From Haliscomenobacter hydrossis DSM 1100 (GTDB taxonomy: Bacteria > Bacteroidota > Bacteroidia > Chitinophagales > Saprospiraceae), in contig NC_015510.1 of NCBI RefSeq assembly GCF_000212735.1, forward strand, positions 7,317,001 to 7,381,000: a stretch of 64,000 nucleotides of DNA. The letters run 5' to 3'. The position numbers were made by a program, and so were the translations under genes. Positions within the stretch are counted from its first letter, which is position 1. Each line of letters begins with the position of its first letter. Shown in pieces: positions 54,298-63,496 of this stretch. The notes under the pieces are model-generated. The model ran no database searches. It was not told where the DNA came from and was given only the letters and a program-made list of their open reading frames with translations.

Positions 54298-55050
54298 ATG
54301 AGTGCAAAAGCAACGGAGACGAACTTGATTCCCGGTAACGAACAACCCTTTCAATTCAAACAGTTCAGTATTCAGCAGGACAAATGTTCGATGAAAGTGG
54401 GCACCGATGGAATTCTCCTGGGGGCATGGGCCGATACCAGCCAGGCCAAGCGTATTTTGGATATCGGGGCGGGAACGGGGATCATCGCCATCATGTTGGG
54501 ACAGCGCAATGCCGAGGCCATCATTCATGCGGTTGAAGTAGACGACCTCGCCTTTGAGCAAGCTCAGGAAAACATGCGCAACGCGCCCTGGGCCAATCGT
54601 TTGGAGGTGATTCACCATTCCATTCAAGACTTTGCGGAAACCCAGCCTCAGCAGTACGATCTCATCGTGAGCAATCCGCCATTTTTTAGTGGAGGAACCT
54701 TTTCCTTTAATCAAGACCGCAACAGTGTGCGGCATACCATCAAATTGCCTCACGGAGACATGCTGCGGGCAGTGCAAAAATTATTGACCAAATCAGGGAA
54801 GTTTTGCGTGATTTTACCTTTTGTGGAAGGCCTGCGCTTTCAGGAATTGGCGGGGAGTTATCACTTTTATTGTACTAGGGTTACCGAGGTGTTGCCCAAA
54901 GAGCACAAGCCGGTAGAGCGCCTGTTGATGCAATTTGAATTGGAGAGCAAAACGCCAATACGCGATCAACTCATTATCCAGCACGAAGGCCACAATGAGT
55001 GGACGGAGCAATACCAACTATTGACTCAGGAATTTTACCTTAAGTTTTAA
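54298..55050 (+). CDS. trmN6: tRNA1(Val) (adenine(37)-N6)-methyltransferase, TrmN6/YfiC-like
   Basis: 250 residues from ATG 54298 (MSAKATETNL); an upstream in-frame start would add 14 residues lying over a promoter-like box. FKQFSIQQDKCSMKVGTDGILLGAWA is the family opening; the SAM loop is ILDIGAGTGIIAIMLGQ, and the catalytic N6-adenine motif is IVSNPPFF. Family members methylate A37 of tRNA1(Val). The length matches TrmN6 (about 245). It is followed by a strong bidirectional terminator. Confidence 0.92.
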   Translation: MSAKATETNLIPGNEQPFQFKQFSIQQDKCSMKVGTDGILLGAWADTSQAKRILDIGAGTGIIAIMLGQRNAEAIIHAVEVDDLAFEQAQENMRNAPWANRLEVIHHSIQDFAETQPQQYDLIVSNPPFFSGGTFSFNQDRNSVRHTIKLPHGDMLRAVQKLLTKSGKFCVILPFVEGLRFQELAGSYHFYCTRVTEVLPKEHKPVERLLMQFELESKTPIRDQLIIQHEGHNEWTEQYQLLTQEFYLKF

Positions 55051-55072
55051 ACGAATTTTTCAGTAGGTGCAC

Positions 55073-55111
55073 AAAAAAAGGTTTTGGAAATGCATTCCAA
55101 AACCTTTTTTT
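55073..55111. terminator. Strong bidirectional rho-independent terminator
   Basis: AAAAAAAGGTTTTGGAA (55073-55089) pairs perfectly with TTCCAAAACCTTTTTTT (55095-55111), loop ATGCA. Each strand has a stem followed by a T tract. It serves the TrmN6-like gene and the convergent small HTH gene. Confidence 0.95.
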
Positions 55112-55115
55112 CGTG

Positions 55116-55367
55116 TTACTGCTGCTCGGCGATAATTTGCTTGGCAGCCTCTAAAATACGCGTATCGTCTAAATGAACAACTCCTCCTCCTGGACCTGGT
55201 TCGATGTGTACGCCAATCGTTTCTCCCTGATCAAATTTCGTCGCTCCAAAGTAGTTCCGAACGGTTTGTTCGGAAATGTTCAGTGTTTTGGCAATCCTGG
55301 ATACACTGCCAGTAGGAAGCTTGTGCTTAATGTCTCTAAGATCATTGAATGTGATGTTCATAGACAA
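55116..55367 (-). CDS. Small HTH DNA-binding protein
   Basis: 83 residues. The helix-turn-helix SVSRIAKTLNISEQTVRNYFG (residues about 21-41) is followed by an acidic/glycine-rich segment (GVHIEPGPGGGVVHLDDTRI) and a final amphipathic helix. Similar short proteins are widespread in Bacteroidota, where they are annotated only as DNA-binding. Both M1 (55367) and M3 (55361) could be the start. Cytoplasmic, with unknown target. The next minus-strand gene upstream ends 158 bases away in the opposite sense of reading order, so it has its own promoter, which I could not see. Confidence 0.85.
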   Translation of the reverse strand: MSMNITFNDLRDIKHKLPTGSVSRIAKTLNISEQTVRNYFGATKFDQGETIGVHIEPGPGGGVVHLDDTRILEAAKQIIAEQQ

Positions 55368-55525
55368 TTCATTTAGTGAAGAAAGGAGAAAAACTTGTTC
55401 CTGTGAAATGTAGAAAAAATTCCCAAATCTTCCAAAAAAACCTCTCTTTTATTTTGTAAAAAAAGATTCTTTTAGAAGAAATGATCATGATTTATCCAAA
55501 ACGTAAAATCATATGGTGATAAATG

Positions 55526-57658
55526 TCAAGGTTTATGGATGATTAAAATCGTTGGAGCAGAGGAGATCAATTCGTAGCGCTGGAGTTTGATGTACTCCCA
55601 AAAATTCCTGCTCAGGATCAAAAGGTCAAATTTGCGAAAAGAGGTCATATCCAAATTCACCTGTACCTGGATGCTTGCGCGGGAAACCAGGGATTGCGGT
55701 ACCGAGGAAAGGGGATTAGTGCTGACAATGTGCAATTGATTGTGTCCAATTTCGGCAAAATTTTTCAGCAAGTCAAATAAAAAAGCGTCGGAATCATCCT
55801 GAACAATGAGTAAAGTTTTTTTGATCTGGGCAAAACCTTTGTCAATCAGGACGCCGATGGTACAGTCGATGGATTCAAAAAAAGTTTGCACCATACCTCC
55901 GGTATCATCACGCGAAAATAGCGGACGAGAACTTCCGATCAACATCAAATCGAAATCCCCCCGATTGGCGTATTGGATGATTTCCTGCGGCACATTGTTG
56001 CTGGCTTTGTAATGCGTATGCAGGGGAATATGGTATTTATCGGCCAGGCTTCGAATGGGTTCGAACCCTTCTTTTTCATAAATTTCCATTTCGGCAAGGG
56101 GAAGGTCAGCATTGGGGGTGAGGTGCAATGCATGGGTTTCTGCCTGAAATTGCAATTGTTGAGCCAATTGCAACAAACGACCTCCTGCACGGGGTTGTCC
56201 AAATGAAATCAGGAGTTTAAACGCTTTTTGAGCGGCTTTATTCACGGTGTCACTCACCAGTACGGGTTTGAAGCGTTTTAGTTCGAGCCAATTCAAAAAA
56301 TTGAGGACAGGCCCCGTCATAAACGTAGTGGCCAGGGCCATCAAAACCATCATGGCAAAAACCTGAGGAGAAAGCACCCCAAGATCATAGCCGATGTTGA
56401 GCACAATGAGTTCCATTAGCCCACGGGTATTCATCAAGGCGCCGATGGACAGCGCGTTGTGCCAGGACTGGCCGCTCAATCGGGCCGGAAGGGTGCTGCC
56501 AATGAATTTGCCCAGCACTGCAAACAGAATGATCAAGCCACAGGTTTGCCACAATTCTGGAGTATTGAGTAGTCCGATTTGCGTACGCAATCCCGTAAAA
56601 ACGAAAAAGAGCGGCAATAATAGGGTCACGGTCAGGTCTTCGATTTTGTTGGTGATGACGTGCCGAAATTCTTCATTGGGTGGGATGATGACGCCCGCTA
56701 AAAAAGCACCAAATAAAGCATGAATACCAATTACCTCCGAAATTAAAGCCGAAAAAAGCAGCACCAAAAAAATGACCGCAATTACGCTGCGGTTCATGGT
56801 TTCAAAGCTGAAAAAACGATTGGCCACCTGAGTCAACAGCGGTTTTACGCAATAGAACATAAACAGCACAAAGAGAACAGACAACCCGATGGTCATCAAG
56901 GCACTGTGTACCGGGCCAGATTTAACCATTGCTATTATGGCGGCCAGGATGCACCAGGCCAGAACATCGTTAACCGCAGCTGCCGCAAGTGCTAAACTTC
57001 CCAGTGCAGTTTTCGATAATCCACGTTCCTGAACGATCCGAGCCAACACCGGAAAGGCGGTAATGCTCATGGCAATGCCGATGAACAAGGCGAAAGCCAA
57101 AAAACTCACCCCCTCAGGAGCATAATCCACATAAAGATACCAGGCCAATAAAATCCCCATAAAATAAGGAACGATGATGCTGGATTGGCTGATGACAAGG
57201 ACATTTAATGCAGAAGTGCGCAAAACGCGCAGGTCCAACTCCATGCCTACCGTAAACATGAACAGAATCAGGCCCAACTGACTGATCAACTGGAGATTGC
57301 CAAGTGAAGCAGGTGCAAATAAGAACCCAAAAAAATCAGGAGCAATCCAACCCAGGAGTGAGGGACCCAATAGGATACCGGCCACTATTTCTCCTACTAC
57401 GGTTGGTTGCCCCATTTTCCCAACAACCCAACCCAGCAAGCGCGCAAGGGCAATGATGATCAAAATTTGCAATAAAAATATACTCAAGGGATGGCTTATT
57501 CCTTCGATGATGGATTGCCAAATAGAATGGTCGGATTGAGGCAATCCGGCGAGTGGATCAGTATTGTTTTCGAGCAGCCTACCTTGTCGCAAAATCCACC
57601 ATGACGCAAAAACCAGGAGTCCAATTGCAAGTCCATAGGTGACCCATATTTTTTTCAT
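55526..57658 (-). CDS. CPA2-family cation:proton antiporter with C-terminal cytoplasmic domains
   Basis: 710 residues from ATG 57658 (MKKIWVTYGLAIG); an in-frame start at 57679 would add seven residues. About 12 membrane helices occupy residues about 1-450. Motifs: GQPTVVGEIVAGILLGPSLLG, FTVGMELDL and AAAAVNDVLAWCILA, typical of Na+ or K+:H+ antiporters of the NapA/KefB class. Residues about 480-710 are soluble, with two USP-like segments (SFGQPRAGGRLLQLAQQL ... DLMLIGSSRPLFS and LLIVQDDSDAFLFD), suggesting regulation by nucleotide. It moves cations against protons across the inner membrane. Confidence 0.93.
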   Translation of the reverse strand: MKKIWVTYGLAIGLLVFASWWILRQGRLLENNTDPLAGLPQSDHSIWQSIIEGISHPLSIFLLQILIIIALARLLGWVVGKMGQPTVVGEIVAGILLGPSLLGWIAPDFFGFLFAPASLGNLQLISQLGLILFMFTVGMELDLRVLRTSALNVLVISQSSIIVPYFMGILLAWYLYVDYAPEGVSFLAFALFIGIAMSITAFPVLARIVQERGLSKTALGSLALAAAAVNDVLAWCILAAIIAMVKSGPVHSALMTIGLSVLFVLFMFYCVKPLLTQVANRFFSFETMNRSVIAVIFLVLLFSALISEVIGIHALFGAFLAGVIIPPNEEFRHVITNKIEDLTVTLLLPLFFVFTGLRTQIGLLNTPELWQTCGLIILFAVLGKFIGSTLPARLSGQSWHNALSIGALMNTRGLMELIVLNIGYDLGVLSPQVFAMMVLMALATTFMTGPVLNFLNWLELKRFKPVLVSDTVNKAAQKAFKLLISFGQPRAGGRLLQLAQQLQFQAETHALHLTPNADLPLAEMEIYEKEGFEPIRSLADKYHIPLHTHYKASNNVPQEIIQYANRGDFDLMLIGSSRPLFSRDDTGGMVQTFFESIDCTIGVLIDKGFAQIKKTLLIVQDDSDAFLFDLLKNFAEIGHNQLHIVSTNPLSSVPQSLVSRASIQVQVNLDMTSFRKFDLLILSRNFWEYIKLQRYELISSAPTILIIHKP

Positions 57659-57708
57659 TGCTAACCGTATTTGCGGCACAAACTACAAATTCTCAAAGTC
57701 TCCTTAGC

Positions 57709-58542
57709 TCAAAAGCGCCTTAGTTGGAGCTTTTTAAAATCCCATTCTGGGGTAATTACCTCATCTCCAGGGGAATTGATGCTGTACCAGGGGCTTAATT
57801 TGGCATCGTTGGGATTTTGCAAAATGTGTATGTCTTGCGCAGGCATGTAACTTTGGGCCAATAGGAAAATTTTATCGCCAGTGGATTTATTTTGAGCCAT
57901 ATCCACCACGATGACCGCGTGACCGGGGCTACCACCCCGAATGAGCACATCTCCGAGGACCATTTCAGTAAATTTGACCGGTTTGAGTTCTTTTTCCAAT
58001 GAAAGGGTTCCCGCATAGGTATACACCAAATCCAAGTAACTGCGAAACGAGCGATAACCCGCGGAGGCTGGTTCTTTTTTGTACCAGGAGGTTTTATTGC
58101 CGACCACTTTCATGCGGTAACCTTCCCGCCACTTGCTGTAATCGCAGCGAAAACCATTGGTGAAATTGAAGTGAATGTCCTGGAAGCGACCCTGACTGAA
58201 CAGGTATTCTGCGCGCAAACGCATCACTGCATCGGCGCATTGCTGCAGGTCACGGGTACCTACATCAATACTCAGTACAGCCACATGCACGTTGGCCGAT
58301 TTGGCTCGCCCGTCGTAAAGATTTACCCCACTTTGATCGGGTTTGAGGGGCAGTTTGCGCAGGTAAGCCCCGAAGGTGCCTTCTGTAGCTGGAATACGTT
58401 CATAATTTTTGGGCAATTTGATGCGGGTAGCGATGCTGGTTCCACTCGCATTGATGTAATTGCCGGGATTTTGGCCAAAGGCAAGGTGCTGAATGCCCAG
58501 GCAAAGGAGCATGATTGGTAGGAAAAGGTGTTTTTGGGTCAT
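57709..58542 (-). CDS. DUF4846 family secreted protein
   Basis: 277 residues, signal peptide MTQKHLFLPIMLLCLGIQHLAFGQ. The pattern RIPATEGTFGAYLRKLPLKP, then VAVLSIDVGTRDLQQCADAVMRLRAEYLF and GGSPGHAVIVVDMA, fits DUF4846, whose function is unknown. Conserved residues Cys (DLQQCAD), Arg-Cys-Asp (GFRCDYSKW) and His (GSPGHA) hint at a hydrolase or peptidase-like site, but that is inference. It precedes the antiporter gene on the same strand (50 bases) and may be co-transcribed. Confidence 0.85.
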   Translation of the reverse strand: MTQKHLFLPIMLLCLGIQHLAFGQNPGNYINASGTSIATRIKLPKNYERIPATEGTFGAYLRKLPLKPDQSGVNLYDGRAKSANVHVAVLSIDVGTRDLQQCADAVMRLRAEYLFSQGRFQDIHFNFTNGFRCDYSKWREGYRMKVVGNKTSWYKKEPASAGYRSFRSYLDLVYTYAGTLSLEKELKPVKFTEMVLGDVLIRGGSPGHAVIVVDMAQNKSTGDKIFLLAQSYMPAQDIHILQNPNDAKLSPWYSINSPGDEVITPEWDFKKLQLRRF

Positions 58543-58623
58543 TTTTAATTGAGTTTGTCAACAAAGAAAGCAAGAAAAATGCTGCTTTTTCTTAGTTTTA
58601 TTCCCGATCAGATCCATTACAAC

Positions 58624-59937
58624 ATGTACCAGAACAAAAGTTATTTTCAGGCCCTTGTGGCCTTGACCCTGTTGGGCACAATCTTAGGCTGTCAACCTCA
58701 ATCTACGGAAGAAAAGGGTAATGTTCCGAAGTTTAAACTCACGGCCAGTGAAAAATTCTACTTCAATTCATTTGTCGATTGCAACATGGCCGAGGCCTGG
58801 ATTGGTGATACTTTCCGCATCTTTCCGGGAAAATACGGTGAAGATCCATTATGGGGAGACGCCCGCGATTTAAAGTTTGCCAACGGACGAAACGCCGATG
58901 AGGCATTCAGCAGTAAAAAAGAGGCCTTTACCGAGCCGCGCATGCCCAAAAATGTACCGATTGGTACACCCGGACTGCACGGCGCCGTTTGGTTTGAAAC
59001 GGTATATCAGGATGCCAAAGACCTCAGTGGGCGCACACTCTACGCAGTGTACCACAACGAAAATTACCCTCAAACTTTGCCCTACGACTCCAGCACGGGG
59101 GAAGGCTACCAAAACAGCAACAAATGGCCAAGAGGCCTGACAGGACCCACTTCGCCCGCAGCAGTTTGCCGCATCGGCATCATGAAATCCAGCGATGGCG
59201 GCCGCAGTTGGGACAATCGGGGGCTTTTTCTGGAAGACCTCAATGCCCGCATGATCCTCAAGCCACACAATACCTCCAACACCTTTGCCGGTGGAGTGGG
59301 GGACCCTTCGGCGGTGGCCAGCGGGGATTATCTGTACTTGTTTTACGGAGAATACGGCTATCCAGGAGCATACGACTCGTTGAGTTACGACCCCGCTCAA
59401 GAATGGAGCGGCCAGTGCATCAGCGTTGCCCGCATCCGCCTGAGTGATCTGGACAATCCACAAGGCAAGGCCAAACGTTGGGACGGAAAGGATTTTACCC
59501 GCCCCTACAATGGCATCGGGGTACCGATTGCTGCTTTGCAAATTCCCCGCGAGGTGGGTGGTGGACCCGCCTCTTCGCCCACCGGAGGGTTTCACTGGGG
59601 CCCGTCGGTGAGTTGGAACAGCTACCTCAATTGTTGGGTGATGCTCATGGGCAAAGTGGAAGGGCCTTCCTGGGAAGGTGATGAGTTGTATATTTCATTC
59701 AATCAAAACCAGGATTTAGGCAAGGGCGACAATGCTCAACAATGGAGCAAACCCAAGCTTTTGGTCAAAAAACCGGGACATATCCTCTGGTATCCGTCGT
59801 TACAACCGATGAACACGCCTGAAGACATTGCCAACAAGCGTACTTGTTTGAAGTTGGGCAAAAAAGCACGCCTCTTTTTTAAGTATTCCGATAAGGGAGA
59901 ATACCGCTCGGAGTATACGATTGAGTTTGAAAAGTAG
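58624..59937 (+). CDS. Lipoprotein with five-bladed beta-propeller, glycosidase-like
   Basis: 437 residues from ATG 58624, giving lipobox LLGTILGC (Cys near residue 25); ATG 58549 would place a non-signal leader ahead of it. An Asp-box-like motif (SSDGGRSWDNRG, residues about 184-195) and repeated blade motifs (DYLYLFYGEYG, NCWVMLMGKVEG, ARLFFKYSD) suggest a five-bladed propeller of the GH43/GH117 or sialidase-like sort. The catalytic acids cannot be assigned. Probably on the outer membrane surface. A serine hydrolase lipoprotein follows 90 bases downstream. Confidence 0.72.
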   Translation: MYQNKSYFQALVALTLLGTILGCQPQSTEEKGNVPKFKLTASEKFYFNSFVDCNMAEAWIGDTFRIFPGKYGEDPLWGDARDLKFANGRNADEAFSSKKEAFTEPRMPKNVPIGTPGLHGAVWFETVYQDAKDLSGRTLYAVYHNENYPQTLPYDSSTGEGYQNSNKWPRGLTGPTSPAAVCRIGIMKSSDGGRSWDNRGLFLEDLNARMILKPHNTSNTFAGGVGDPSAVASGDYLYLFYGEYGYPGAYDSLSYDPAQEWSGQCISVARIRLSDLDNPQGKAKRWDGKDFTRPYNGIGVPIAALQIPREVGGGPASSPTGGFHWGPSVSWNSYLNCWVMLMGKVEGPSWEGDELYISFNQNQDLGKGDNAQQWSKPKLLVKKPGHILWYPSLQPMNTPEDIANKRTCLKLGKKARLFFKYSDKGEYRSEYTIEFEK

Positions 59938-60027
59938 AAGAAATTTGTGGTTTCCTTAACGTTCGAATGGATAACTTCGAACACCCAGGCGCTCGATTGC
60001 CACTTTTTTTGTGGGAAAATATCCGAC

Positions 60028-61176
60028 ATGAAAAATGCAATTTTAATTGTCATGATGACAGCTGGCCTTTTCCTGGGCTGTTCTAAAGATCTTATTGCTC
60101 CTGCTGAACTGAGCAACAATCCGCTGGAAAGTCAATTGGACAAAGCGGTAGACGCGCTCGTTCTAAAGCACCGCAGCCAACTGAATACGGTGGGTTTCAC
60201 CTTGGGGTTTTGGAAAAATGGAGAAAGCCATATTTATGGGTATGGTGAAATGGAAAAAGGCAGCGGTCGGGTTCCTGATGCACATACTTTTTACGAAATT
60301 GGTTCCATCACCAAAACTTTTACCGCTACAGCCACGGTGCAATGGTTGAATGAAAAAGGATTGAGCGTCGATGACCCCATTCGACCTTTTTTGCCTTCGG
60401 TCATCCCGACATTAAGTAAAGGAGGTGTGGAGGTGACCTTTAAACACTTGTTGAACCATTCATCGGGGATTGCCTATTTTCCCAGTAATTTGAGTTTGTT
60501 GATTAACCCCGCAAAAGCACTGGACAATTACAGTGAGGCCAAGTTATTCGAATACCTCGAAAAAGGTAAACTAAATGCAACACCGGGTACAACGTTTGAG
60601 TACTCTAATACCGCGATGGGGCTAGCCGGTACCATTTTGGCCAGAGAAAACAAACAAAGTTTTGGAACATACCTGCAAACCAAAGTATGTGAACCTTTGG
60701 GTTTGTTCGATACAAAAGCAAAACTCAACGCTACGGAAAAGGAGCGCTTATCTAAAGGCCACAAGGGAGTAAAAGAAGTGGCCTATTGGGAAAGCCTGGG
60801 AGCATTAGATGCCGCTGGGGTATTGCGCTCTACGGTTTCAGATATAATCAAATACGGCGTTTCGGTCATCAACCCACCGAGCAATGCCTTGGGAGACGCC
60901 ATGCGTACTTGTCAAGTCCCGACATTTACTGACCCTAAAAATTTAGGTGAAAAGACAGCGATTTGCCTGGGTTGGATCAATTTAAAAACGCAGGACGAAG
61001 ATGACGCAGTTCTGTTTCACGATGGAGGAACAGGTGGATTTAACACTTTTCTGATCGTTGATAAAAGCAAAAAACTGGTTTTAACGGTTTGTTACAACAG
61101 CTACAACGGCGGCAGCAAAGAAGAAGCTGAAGCACGAGCAGCTTTGAACAACGATATATTGCAGTTGCTGAAATGA
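60028..61176 (+). CDS. Serine beta-lactamase-family lipoprotein
   Basis: 382 residues from ATG 60028, which gives a lipobox (TAGLFLGC); the further upstream start is not signal-like. The class C-like nucleophile motif is Ser93-x-x-Lys96 (IGSITKTF), Tyr192-x-Asn194 (EYSNTAM) is the second motif, and HDGGTGGF near residue 333 stands in for KTG. These proteins include D-amino acid amidases, esterases and penicillin-binding proteins; resistance cannot be claimed. Periplasm-facing membrane anchor. It follows the propeller lipoprotein on the same strand. Confidence 0.9.
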   Translation: MKNAILIVMMTAGLFLGCSKDLIAPAELSNNPLESQLDKAVDALVLKHRSQLNTVGFTLGFWKNGESHIYGYGEMEKGSGRVPDAHTFYEIGSITKTFTATATVQWLNEKGLSVDDPIRPFLPSVIPTLSKGGVEVTFKHLLNHSSGIAYFPSNLSLLINPAKALDNYSEAKLFEYLEKGKLNATPGTTFEYSNTAMGLAGTILARENKQSFGTYLQTKVCEPLGLFDTKAKLNATEKERLSKGHKGVKEVAYWESLGALDAAGVLRSTVSDIIKYGVSVINPPSNALGDAMRTCQVPTFTDPKNLGEKTAICLGWINLKTQDEDDAVLFHDGGTGGFNTFLIVDKSKKLVLTVCYNSYNGGSKEEAEARAALNNDILQLLK

Positions 61177-61214
61177 TCATGATAAGCATGTTCATTTCAC
61201 GACTTACAACCCCA

Positions 61215-61222
61215 TATCTTTG
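61215..61222 (+). promoter_or_regulatory. TAnnTTTG -7 box for the AraC gene
   Basis: TATCTTTG, 21 bases before the ATG at 61243. An imperfect TTTC at 61195-61198 lies where a -33 box could be (16-base gap). Confidence 0.35.
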
Positions 61223-61242
61223 TACCAATACTAAGTCAAGAA

Positions 61243-62379
61243 ATGGACATGCTCATCAATACTTTTTGCGCTGCAAGCTTTATTTATCTGGGTTTTACAT
61301 TGTGGCTCAAAAGCAGAGATCAAAACACCTTGGCCAATCGTTGGTTGGCTCTTTTTTTATTGTTTGTGAGCTTTTTGCAACTGGACGATGCTTTTATGGC
61401 GGCAGGGACTTACCTCATATACCCTCATCTTTTTAGTCTACTTGATCCGTTTATTTTTGCGGTAGCTCCGTGTTTATATTGGTCAGTATTTCATTTCACT
61501 CAGCCCGATCGGAGGTTTTATCCTCAAAGTTTGCTCCATTTTACTCCGGCTATGCTCCTGTTCGTGTTGAGTATTCCTGCTTTTTTGGAGAGCGAAAAAG
61601 AAAAACTCGAACTGATAAAAATACTCAGTGTGCCCAAAGACAAAATTAATACAGTAGCCATTGTCGCCTTTTCTATTGTTTTTTTGCAATGCATACTTTA
61701 CTTGTCATTTAGCTTTATTGAAATTTTGAAGCATCAAAAACGCTTACAATTGATTACGTCAAACAAAGCTGAAAGCGACCTTAATTGGTTGAAATACTTT
61801 TTGCTTGTGATTGCGGTTCTTTTGGGATTGTGGATGCTGGAGATCGGTTTTTTCAAAACCTTTGCAGGGGCAGAGATGAGTTGGGGGTATTTGCTGGGCT
61901 GCTATTTTTTGGGCTATCACGCCATTCGGCAAAAAGAAATTTTTCCTTTTGCCTCCCAAGACTTGCAGGACATTCATGAAATCATGCAAGAAAATGAATC
62001 GCTCGTACATTCTACATCAATCTTTGATCCAGATCAAAAAGAACGTTTGATTCAATTGATAGAAAACGAAAAGCCCTACCTCGATCCCGAACTAAGCTTA
62101 CCCAAGTTGGCTAAAATGATGAATTGTAGTACGCACGAATTGTCCAATCTCATCAACCGGGGCTTTGAACGCAATTTTTATCAACTCATTAATGCTTACC
62201 GGATCGAGGAAAGCAAACATTTGCTTCTCGACGAACAGTTGAGTCACCTCAACATCCTAGCCATAGGCTTTGAAGCGGGCTTCAATTCAAAAACAACGTT
62301 CAATACCACCTTTAAAAATCTTACGGGAATGTCGCCCTTGGAATACCGCAAGCAGCATCTGCTCAGTGACAACCCCTGA
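61243..62379 (+). CDS. AraC-family regulator with N-terminal multi-helix membrane domain
   Basis: 378 residues. Six or seven membrane helices cover residues about 5-240 (SFIYLGFTLWLK, WLALFLLFVSFLQL, FLLVIAVLLGLWML). The C-terminal AraC DNA-binding domain has two helix-turn-helices: LSLPKLAKMMNCSTHELSNLI and ILAIGFEAGFNSKTTFNTTF, ending with TGMSPLEYRKQ. Such proteins bind DNA while sitting in the inner membrane and sense an unknown signal. Its stop abuts the convergent VIT gene with no gap (62379/62380). Confidence 0.93.
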   Translation: MDMLINTFCAASFIYLGFTLWLKSRDQNTLANRWLALFLLFVSFLQLDDAFMAAGTYLIYPHLFSLLDPFIFAVAPCLYWSVFHFTQPDRRFYPQSLLHFTPAMLLFVLSIPAFLESEKEKLELIKILSVPKDKINTVAIVAFSIVFLQCILYLSFSFIEILKHQKRLQLITSNKAESDLNWLKYFLLVIAVLLGLWMLEIGFFKTFAGAEMSWGYLLGCYFLGYHAIRQKEIFPFASQDLQDIHEIMQENESLVHSTSIFDPDQKERLIQLIENEKPYLDPELSLPKLAKMMNCSTHELSNLINRGFERNFYQLINAYRIEESKHLLLDEQLSHLNILAIGFEAGFNSKTTFNTTFKNLTGMSPLEYRKQHLLSDNP

Positions 62380-63474
62380 TCATTCCAAAGAAACCCCAAT
62401 GATTTTGCCAATGCCAAAAGTAATCGCTGCGGCCAATAGTCCAAAAACAACCTGGCGCATGCCCGAAAACCAGACACTTTTCCCCGTAAACAACGTAATC
62501 GCCGAGCCGATGCCAAACAAACCAATTGCACTCAACATTGCACTGTACAAAATGGCTTTGAATCCATTGGTGAAAAAGAAGGGGATAACCGGAATGACGG
62601 CCCCGATGCCGAACAACACAAAAGAATACAGTGCGGCTTCCATGGCCGAACCTTTTAGTTCTTCGGGATTGATGCCCAATTCTTCCTCGACCAATATTTG
62701 GTGGGCTACACTGGTGTCTTTCATGGCTTCTGCGGCCATTTTTTCAGCCTGGTCTTTTTCAATACCTTTGGACTGGTAAATCAAAGATAGTTCTTGCATT
62801 TCTCCTTCGGGGTTGGTTTCCAATTCATCCATTTCGAGTTGCATTTGGTTCTCGTACAACTCCTGGGAGCTTTTTACGGAAATCCATTCACCCAGTGCCA
62901 TGGATAGTGCGCCGGCCAACAAACCCGCCAAACCTGCCACCAAAACGCCACTTTGGCCATCGCTGGCCCCGGCTACACCCATCACCAGACTGAAGTTGGA
63001 CACCAATCCATCGTTGCCGCCCAGCACCGCCGCCCGCAAGGCATTGCCACCTACAGAGCGGTGGCGGCTTTCAAACTTGGTGATGGCTTTGCTACCCACT
63101 TTGGCCTCGGTGTCCAAAATGTTGCGCAGGATCTTGACGTGATTACTTTCGTTGCCCTGGATCGGAATGTTATTTTTTTTCTTGGCAAGCAAGAGGGCAT
63201 TGGAGATGCTTTTTTCCGTATCCATTAAAACGCCCAACACGTAATCGTACCCAAAGTATCGACCGATGGTGTTGAGTATTTTTGCCCTGCGTGAAGGCGC
63301 GGGCATATCCTTCGCTTCGAGGTTTAAGGTTTTTAAAAAGGCAATGGCATGCCCCTTTTCAATTTCACTCATTTTGGCAAAAACGGAGGCGATGGCCTGG
63401 TCTGTTTCATTTTCGGCCAGTTTTTGATAGAGGTAGCTGGCATCCACTTCGGTTTGAATACTACTTTGGCGCAT
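62380..63474 (-). CDS. Ferritin-like plus VIT1/CCC1 membrane transporter (MbfA-like)
   Basis: 364 residues. Residues about 1-130 are a ferritin-like helical domain with Glu and His ligands (YLYQKLAENETDQ, MSEIEKGHA). Residues about 140-364 form the VIT1/CCC1 domain with GGNDGLVSNFSLVMGVAGA, a soluble loop with Glu/Met-rich ELETNPEGEMQELSL, and LALGEWISVK-like motifs (SMALGEWISV). Similar fusions export iron (MbfA) or manganese. Inner membrane. The ferritin part suggests iron-responsive activity. Convergent with the AraC gene, sharing no spacer. Confidence 0.92.
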   Translation of the reverse strand: MRQSSIQTEVDASYLYQKLAENETDQAIASVFAKMSEIEKGHAIAFLKTLNLEAKDMPAPSRRAKILNTIGRYFGYDYVLGVLMDTEKSISNALLLAKKKNNIPIQGNESNHVKILRNILDTEAKVGSKAITKFESRHRSVGGNALRAAVLGGNDGLVSNFSLVMGVAGASDGQSGVLVAGLAGLLAGALSMALGEWISVKSSQELYENQMQLEMDELETNPEGEMQELSLIYQSKGIEKDQAEKMAAEAMKDTSVAHQILVEEELGINPEELKGSAMEAALYSFVLFGIGAVIPVIPFFFTNGFKAILYSAMLSAIGLFGIGSAITLFTGKSVWFSGMRQVVFGLLAAAITFGIGKIIGVSLE

Positions 63475-63496
63475 AAGCTTGGGTTTGCTCGCGTGA

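Noticed and set aside
60028-61176. Antibiotic-resistance beta-lactamase.
   Set aside because: The fold and motifs fit the family, but many members are esterases or peptidases; nothing here shows resistance.
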